DNA from: Bacteroidetes bacterium MedPE-SWsnd-G2
GTDB taxonomy: Bacteria; Bacteroidota; Bacteroidia; Flavobacteriales; Flavobacteriaceae
Length of the DNA stretch: 64,000 nt
NCBI GenBank assembly: GCA_001874335.1
Contig: MPDE01000002.1
Coordinates: 248,001-312,000 of the forward strand
Direction of reading: 5' to 3'
Below the pieces are notes generated by a model. It worked only from the letters and a program-made list of their open reading frames with translations, was not told where the DNA came from and did not search any database. Shown here in pieces: positions 60,526-64,000 of the stretch; position 1 is the first letter of the stretch; each line of letters opens with the position of its first letter. The position numbers were made by a program, and so were the translations under genes.

Positions 60526-60918
60526 TTAAGCCGAACCTAAAACTTGTTTCAAACTTGAGATTTGATTATCCCAAAGCATTTTTGCTTCTTCAACCTCATC
60601 TTCATCTGCAAAATCGGTAACGATAATAGACACATCTTTAGTGATCTCATCCACCTGAATTTTTATTTCAAAATAAGTAGACTCTCCATCCTCTTCTGCT
60701 TCCATCCATCTAAACTTAATACGTTCACCAGACTTTTTTGTAAGCAACTTTGCCTTTTCTTCACTACCGTCCCAAATAAAGGTAAAAAACTCACCACGAG
60801 AATTTACGTTATCCGCAAACCACTCTGATAAACCAGAAGGTGTTGAAATGTATTGAAATAGTAATTGAGGAGAGGCGTGTATTGGAAATTCCAATTCAAA
60901 CTTTAACTTGTCTTCCAT
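60526..60918 (-). CDS. START-like domain protein
   Basis: A 130-residue SRPBCC/START_2 protein typical of Bacteroidota: KFELEFPIHASPQLLFQYISTPSGLSEWFADNVNSRGE, FIWDGSEEKAKLLTK and TDFADEDEVEEAKMLWDNQISSLKQ. The strongly acidic second half and the ending LKQVLGS are usual. Ligand and role unknown. Transcribed away from tRNA-Met. Confidence 0.88.
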   Translation of the reverse strand: MEDKLKFELEFPIHASPQLLFQYISTPSGLSEWFADNVNSRGEFFTFIWDGSEEKAKLLTKKSGERIKFRWMEAEEDGESTYFEIKIQVDEITKDVSIIVTDFADEDEVEEAKMLWDNQISSLKQVLGSA

Positions 60919-61006
60919 ATAATTCTTAATCTTATGTTGCCAATATATACATTAATATGTAACTGAAAAAACTTATTTTAAAAAATATAATTTAAGTCAA
61001 ATATGT

Positions 61007-61036
61007 TTGCGGAGATTAAATTTGTTTTTATATTTG
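61007..61036 (+). promoter_or_regulatory. Promoter of tRNA-Met
   Basis: TTG at 61007-61009, a 19-base spacer and TATATTTG at 61029-61036, a full consensus match. The tRNA begins 15 bases downstream of the -7 element. The bases after the -7 element (CACC) are like those after the tRNA-His -7 element. Confidence 0.85.
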
Positions 61037-61050
61037 CACCCGCAAAGAAT

Positions 61051-61124
61051 GGCGAGGTAGCTCAGTTGGTTAGAGCGTTGGATTCATAACCCAGAGGTCA
61101 CGAGTTCAAATCTCGTTCTCGCTA
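61051..61124 (+). tRNA. tRNA-Met (CAT)
   Basis: A 74-base cloverleaf. The acceptor GGCGAGG pairs with TCTCGCT (G-U closing pair), the anticodon CAT is at 61085-61087 in loop TTCATAA, the T-loop is TTCAAAT, discriminator A73; CCA is not encoded. C11-G24 and a paired position 1-72 argue against an initiator tRNA. An A31-C39 mismatch is present in the anticodon stem. A tRNA-Ile with lysidine-modified CAT is a less likely alternative. Confidence 0.92.
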
Positions 61125-61146
61125 CAAGAATAATAAGTTCGAAATC

Positions 61147-61177
61147 AACGGTTTAGTTCACTCTAAACCGTTTTTTT
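61147..61177 (+). terminator. Terminator after tRNA-Met, U-tract ending at the integrase ATG
   Basis: AACGGTTTAG (61147-61156), loop of six, CTAAACCGTT (61163-61172), then T to 61177: a 10-bp perfect stem. The next base starts the integrase ATG. Confidence 0.88.
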
Positions 61178-62542
61178 ATGCTTACATTAAATGAGTACTT
61201 GACATTTGAACACAAAAGTGAACACAGATTTGAACACACTTTAAATTTCAATTTGAAAAAAGATCCAGACTTTTCTATCCCCAAAATTTACGATGCTAAC
61301 GGCGATATTAGTAAAAGGTGGTATGTTTATTTTAGATATCTAAATCCCCATACTGGAAAAAAGGTTAGACAAAAAAATATCTACGGTATAGCCAATAAAT
61401 TAAAGACAAAGGAAGATCGAATGTATGTACTTTTACATTACAGAAGAGAACTTCTCAAATTACTCACAGAAGGATACAATCCTTATGTTGATAATACCTC
61501 TTTGTTTTTAAAGCAAATAGCTGACAAAAACTCTCAAGCTAATAAAGTTCAGGTTGAACAAATTAAGGAACAAAATCAACCTATAGTTGAAATAAAGAAA
61601 GAGCCTCAAAAGCCCAAATCTAAAAGGGTTAAGAGGGATTCCATTCTCATCACCTCTGCTTTTAATAAAGCGCTTAGAATAAAGAGTAAAACCATGAGTA
61701 GCAAAACTACTCAAGATTACAAATACAAGATTAAAAAATTCAATACTTGGTTAACAGAAAATCATCCTGAAGTTGAAGAAGTACAGCATCTAACCTTAGA
61801 CTTAGTTAATGATTTTTTAGATTTCATTGAAGATAATCACACCAAACGGTATAGAAATAATTTCAGAACTGATTTAGGAAGTCTAATGCAACTTTTAGCT
61901 GATCGTGAAATAATTAAGCGAAATTTTATGCAAAGCATAAAAACACTTAAAACAAAACCACAACGACATGCCAGATACTCAAAGGAGCAATTAAATAATA
62001 TATTTGACTACTTAGAGAAAAACGACCCTATACTTCTTCTATTTATCAAATTTGTATCCTACAATTTTGTAAGACCAGTAGAAGTTTGTCGTATAACTAT
62101 TGGAAATATAAATTTAGAAGAGAAAACCGTTAAGTACAAGGCAAAAAATAGTCCTTTAAAAACTAAACGAATACCAGATCTACTTTTCAATGATTTACCT
62201 GATCTTTCAGATAAATCAGAAAATATGTTCTTATTTACTCCCGATATTATTGGTGGGTTTTGGGAAACAACCGAAAACAATAGAAGAGACTACTTTTCAA
62301 AACGATTTAAAAAAGTAAAACGACATTTTGGTTTAGATCAAGATTATACTATTTATAGTTTTAGACATACATTTATCACAAATGCTTATAGAAAATTAGA
62401 AGAGTCTAATTCGCCATATGAAGCGGTAAATAAATTAATGCAAATCACAGGTCACAAATCTAGAGCGGCTCTTGAAAAATATTTAAGAGATGTTGATGCT
62501 GCCTTGCCTAATGATTATTCAGATTTATTGAAAGATGAATAA
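61178..62542 (+). CDS. Tyrosine recombinase (phage-type integrase)
   Basis: A 454-residue integrase: an N-terminal Arm-binding-like region (about 1-110), a charged linker, a SAM-like core-binding domain (about 160-265) and the catalytic domain (about 265-445). The catalytic set is R299 (NFVRPVEVCRI), R396 in the box YSFRHTF (where the first His of HxxR is Tyr, as often in Bacteroidota), H426 (TGHKS) and nucleophile Y435 (KYLRD). It lies right after tRNA-Met and points away from it, the usual arrangement of an element integrated in a tRNA 3' end. No earlier ATG fits; the start at the terminator edge may in truth be elsewhere (non-ATG). Confidence 0.88.
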   Translation: MLTLNEYLTFEHKSEHRFEHTLNFNLKKDPDFSIPKIYDANGDISKRWYVYFRYLNPHTGKKVRQKNIYGIANKLKTKEDRMYVLLHYRRELLKLLTEGYNPYVDNTSLFLKQIADKNSQANKVQVEQIKEQNQPIVEIKKEPQKPKSKRVKRDSILITSAFNKALRIKSKTMSSKTTQDYKYKIKKFNTWLTENHPEVEEVQHLTLDLVNDFLDFIEDNHTKRYRNNFRTDLGSLMQLLADREIIKRNFMQSIKTLKTKPQRHARYSKEQLNNIFDYLEKNDPILLLFIKFVSYNFVRPVEVCRITIGNINLEEKTVKYKAKNSPLKTKRIPDLLFNDLPDLSDKSENMFLFTPDIIGGFWETTENNRRDYFSKRFKKVKRHFGLDQDYTIYSFRHTFITNAYRKLEESNSPYEAVNKLMQITGHKSRAALEKYLRDVDAALPNDYSDLLKDE

Positions 62543-63278
62543 AAGCACTAAAAAAATATTTGAAAAATTAAATAAACGGACAGTCCAACCGTATATATTT
62601 TATATTCCTTTTGATCTATTACCAGAGGAACAAAAATCCAATTTTCGAAACAACCCGCCTTTATTAAAATCTACAAATACATTTATAACTATTGATAAGA
62701 AATTCAATATAAAAGAGGGAGGTAGTTCAACTGGCGAAATTGATATTACTCAAAAACAATCATTCTTAAATAATCAAATAATTACCCTTCTCGAACTGAA
62801 AGCAAATAATGACAAAGAAGTCTTTAATTTTATAATTGAGAAGTATGCTAAAACAGTAGAAAGTCTTTATTCAATTTCTTATTGGTTATTAGAACATTTC
62901 GACCTCACCTTTAAATCTGAAAATGACAAGAAGAAAAAAAAGCTTTTCGAAATTCAATTAGATTGTTTTGAAATCCACTTTTTAGAGTTAAAAAATAGAT
63001 TTAATCAACTACAAAGTAATAAACAAACACCTAAAAAATTTAACCCATTTTTAAATCAAGAGTTTCAGAATCTAATTGGTAATCCTACTAATCAAATACT
63101 AAATTCAATTTCAAAAAAATTAATTTCTGAACCTCAGGAGCAGCAGGAGGTTTCTACTCCTTTAAAACGGCCAAAACGGGATAAACATATCAATGCCCAA
63201 CAAGCAAGAGATTACCTTTTGGATCATGTTTTTGGGATTAATTCTCAAGAAATACTGAGTCAAAACAACAAATTTTGA
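62535..63278 (+). CDS. Integrase-linked protein of unknown family
   Basis: A 247-residue hydrophilic protein, overlapping the integrase stop by eight bases, so it is translated with it. The sequence is Lys-, Asn- and Gln-rich with predicted helices (KKKKLFEIQLDCFEIHFLELKNRFNQL) and a basic segment TPLKRPKRDKHINAQQARDYLLD near the C-terminus, suggesting nucleic-acid contact. No known motif. Position argues for a role in the element's mobility or regulation. Confidence 0.6.
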   Translation: MNKSTKKIFEKLNKRTVQPYIFYIPFDLLPEEQKSNFRNNPPLLKSTNTFITIDKKFNIKEGGSSTGEIDITQKQSFLNNQIITLLELKANNDKEVFNFIIEKYAKTVESLYSISYWLLEHFDLTFKSENDKKKKKLFEIQLDCFEIHFLELKNRFNQLQSNKQTPKKFNPFLNQEFQNLIGNPTNQILNSISKKLISEPQEQQEVSTPLKRPKRDKHINAQQARDYLLDHVFGINSQEILSQNNKF

Positions 63279-63284
63279 TATTTT

Positions 63285-63312
63285 AGCGTAAATTAAACGT
63301 TTAATTTACGCT
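63285..63312. promoter_or_regulatory. Perfect 28-bp palindrome before the zinc-ribbon gene
   Basis: AGCGTAAATTAAAC (63285-63298) and its exact reverse complement (63299-63312) meet without a spacer. It lies seven bases after the stop of the unknown gene and ends one base before the next ATG. It could be an operator, a protein-binding site of the element, or a terminator-like hairpin (no T-run follows). Confidence 0.7.
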
Positions 63313-63313
63313 T

Positions 63314-63778
63314 ATGGAAACAAGACATTATATTTGTGACTATTGTCAAAAAGAATATTTACCAAGACGTAGGGGTATACAAAAGTATTGTAGTAATAGC
63401 TGCCGCTCTCGGGGGTATCAAATAAAATCTAAATCTACAAGTTCAAATCTACCGGTAAAGAAAGAAACTGAATCACTAGTTGCCAAATCTACATCTGAAA
63501 AGAAAGCTCCTGCAATAAAAGTTGACTCTATGTCTTCAGCCGGTGTTGGTAATTCAACAACTGGAACGGTAATAGGAAATGCTGCTTATGAATTAGGGAA
63601 AGCAATATTTACACCTGAAGTAAATAAACCTGCAACAAAAGGTGATCTTAATAAAATAGCCCAACTTATCTCAAATCAGTATCTTCCCATTTTGAATTTA
63701 GGACCTAATAACTTAGGCTATTTTCCCCATTACGACACAAAAACTCAAAAATTAGTTTACTTAAAAAATAGAAGTTAA
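63314..63778 (+). CDS. Small zinc-ribbon protein of the element
   Basis: A 154-residue protein opening with a zinc-binding pattern C8-x2-C11-x14-C26-x3-C30 with many Arg (CDYCQKEYLPRRR), a basic Ser/Thr-rich middle and a Gly/Ala-rich segment GVGNSTTGTVIGNAAYELG that could be a membrane or packing helix. The end holds KPATKGDLNKIAQLISNQYLPIL. The zinc part resembles short zinc ribbons in mobility and DNA-binding proteins. No named family. Its start lies directly after the 28-bp palindrome. Confidence 0.65.
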   Translation: METRHYICDYCQKEYLPRRRGIQKYCSNSCRSRGYQIKSKSTSSNLPVKKETESLVAKSTSEKKAPAIKVDSMSSAGVGNSTTGTVIGNAAYELGKAIFTPEVNKPATKGDLNKIAQLISNQYLPILNLGPNNLGYFPHYDTKTQKLVYLKNRS

Positions 63779-63860
63779 TCATCTCACTTCTCCCCTATAC
63801 TAAACAAATATGTTCAGCAACAAAAGCAAATAGATTCTTTACAAATATTTTTCTATTTCT

Positions 63861-63868
63861 TATCTTTG
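63861..63868 (+). promoter_or_regulatory. -7 promoter element near the right edge
   Basis: A perfect TATCTTTG. No TTG at the standard distance; TTTACA at 63838-63843 is the nearest -33-like sequence. It points to the partial gene at the edge with a leader of about 110 bases. Confidence 0.35.
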
Positions 63869-63979
63869 TTATTCTATTAAACTTATTAGGGAATCAAGTT
63901 CAATAACCTCTTCATTTTAATTCAATTTACACTACAAAAATAATTCGCAAGTAATAACCTTGTGCAAAAAAGTAATGTA

Positions 63980-64000
63980 ATGAAAAGATTTATTTCTCTG
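63980..64000 (+). CDS. Start of a gene cut by the window edge
   Basis: ATG followed by six sense codons (MKRFISL) to the last base. The start resembles a signal peptide or membrane N-terminus, but seven codons do not allow a call. An upstream -7 element at 63861 supports a new transcript. Confidence 0.25.

Noticed and set aside
61125-64000. A second copy of the tRNA-Met 3' end (right attachment site)
   Set aside because: None found by eye; the element end must lie beyond the window if it exists.
1-64000. CRISPR arrays, insertion sequences and rRNA genes
   Set aside because: No regularly spaced repeats, transposase motifs with terminal repeats, or rRNA sequences were recognised anywhere in the window.

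Overview
The window is AT-rich chromosomal DNA that reads as a marine-type member of the Flavobacteriaceae (Bacteroidota). The pointers are: sigma-70 promoters of the Bacteroidota type (TTG, a spacer of about 19, then TAnnTTTG) before the tRNAs, HU and other genes; genes without Shine-Dalgarno-like leaders and a few TTG starts; a type IX secretion sorting domain; a BshB1 bacillithiol gene; a ResB-CcsA fusion; KdsC (outer-membrane Kdo synthesis); and tRNA genes without encoded CCA. The genus cannot be fixed from the sequence alone.

Layout. 1-10.9 kb, plus strand: a run of mostly unrelated small genes (3' end of a YeeE/YedE transporter, SDR/DUF2867 protein, serine hydrolase, DinB, GNAT, beta-propeller lipoprotein, methyltransferase, carboxypeptidase-regulatory and transglutaminase-like pair, MORN-like protein, VOC protein). 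11-15 kb: one giant secreted protein joining FG-GAP repeats, an ASPIC/UnbV domain, a vanadium-haloperoxidase-type domain with all its vanadate ligands, and a type IX sorting tail. 15-23 kb, minus strand: an alpha-glucan operon (glgE, maltokinase, glgB, GH31 glucosidase) behind a universal stress protein, with a perfect palindrome over the likely glgE promoter. 24-30 kb: DUF3108 protein, two paralogous M28 peptidases, tRNA-His, bshB1 and rlmF. 30-39 kb: SLC13 permease, MATE pump, glutathione peroxidase, two tiny membrane proteins, a DUF2235 lipoprotein, the cytochrome c assembly fusion and a truncated haemoglobin.

39-49 kb, plus strand: an envelope/lipid operon (DUF2520, kdsC, UbiA prenyltransferase, maf, lipoprotein, MscS), then a PIG-L deacetylase, a 36-residue membrane peptide and a sodium:solute symporter. 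49.8-52.6 kb: a tight four-gene operon (glutathione peroxidase, TspO, SRPBCC protein, photolyase) that looks like a light and oxidative-stress unit, with nested inverted repeats around its promoter. 52.6-61 kb: housekeeping genes (murA with Cys to Asp in the active site, DUF4290, DUF493, an ATPase, recQ, fmt, HU, YqgE, class IV aminotransferase, START-like protein).

From 61 kb to the right edge the window enters what looks like an integrated element: tRNA-Met, its terminator, a tyrosine recombinase starting directly after the terminator U-tract, an overlapping gene of unknown family, a perfect 28-bp palindrome and a small zinc-ribbon protein. The far end of this element lies outside the window. 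This right-hand segment, the haloperoxidase fusion, the two regulatory palindromes and the microprotein/symporter pair are the parts most likely to hold undescribed biology. No CRISPR array, insertion sequence or rRNA gene was seen.
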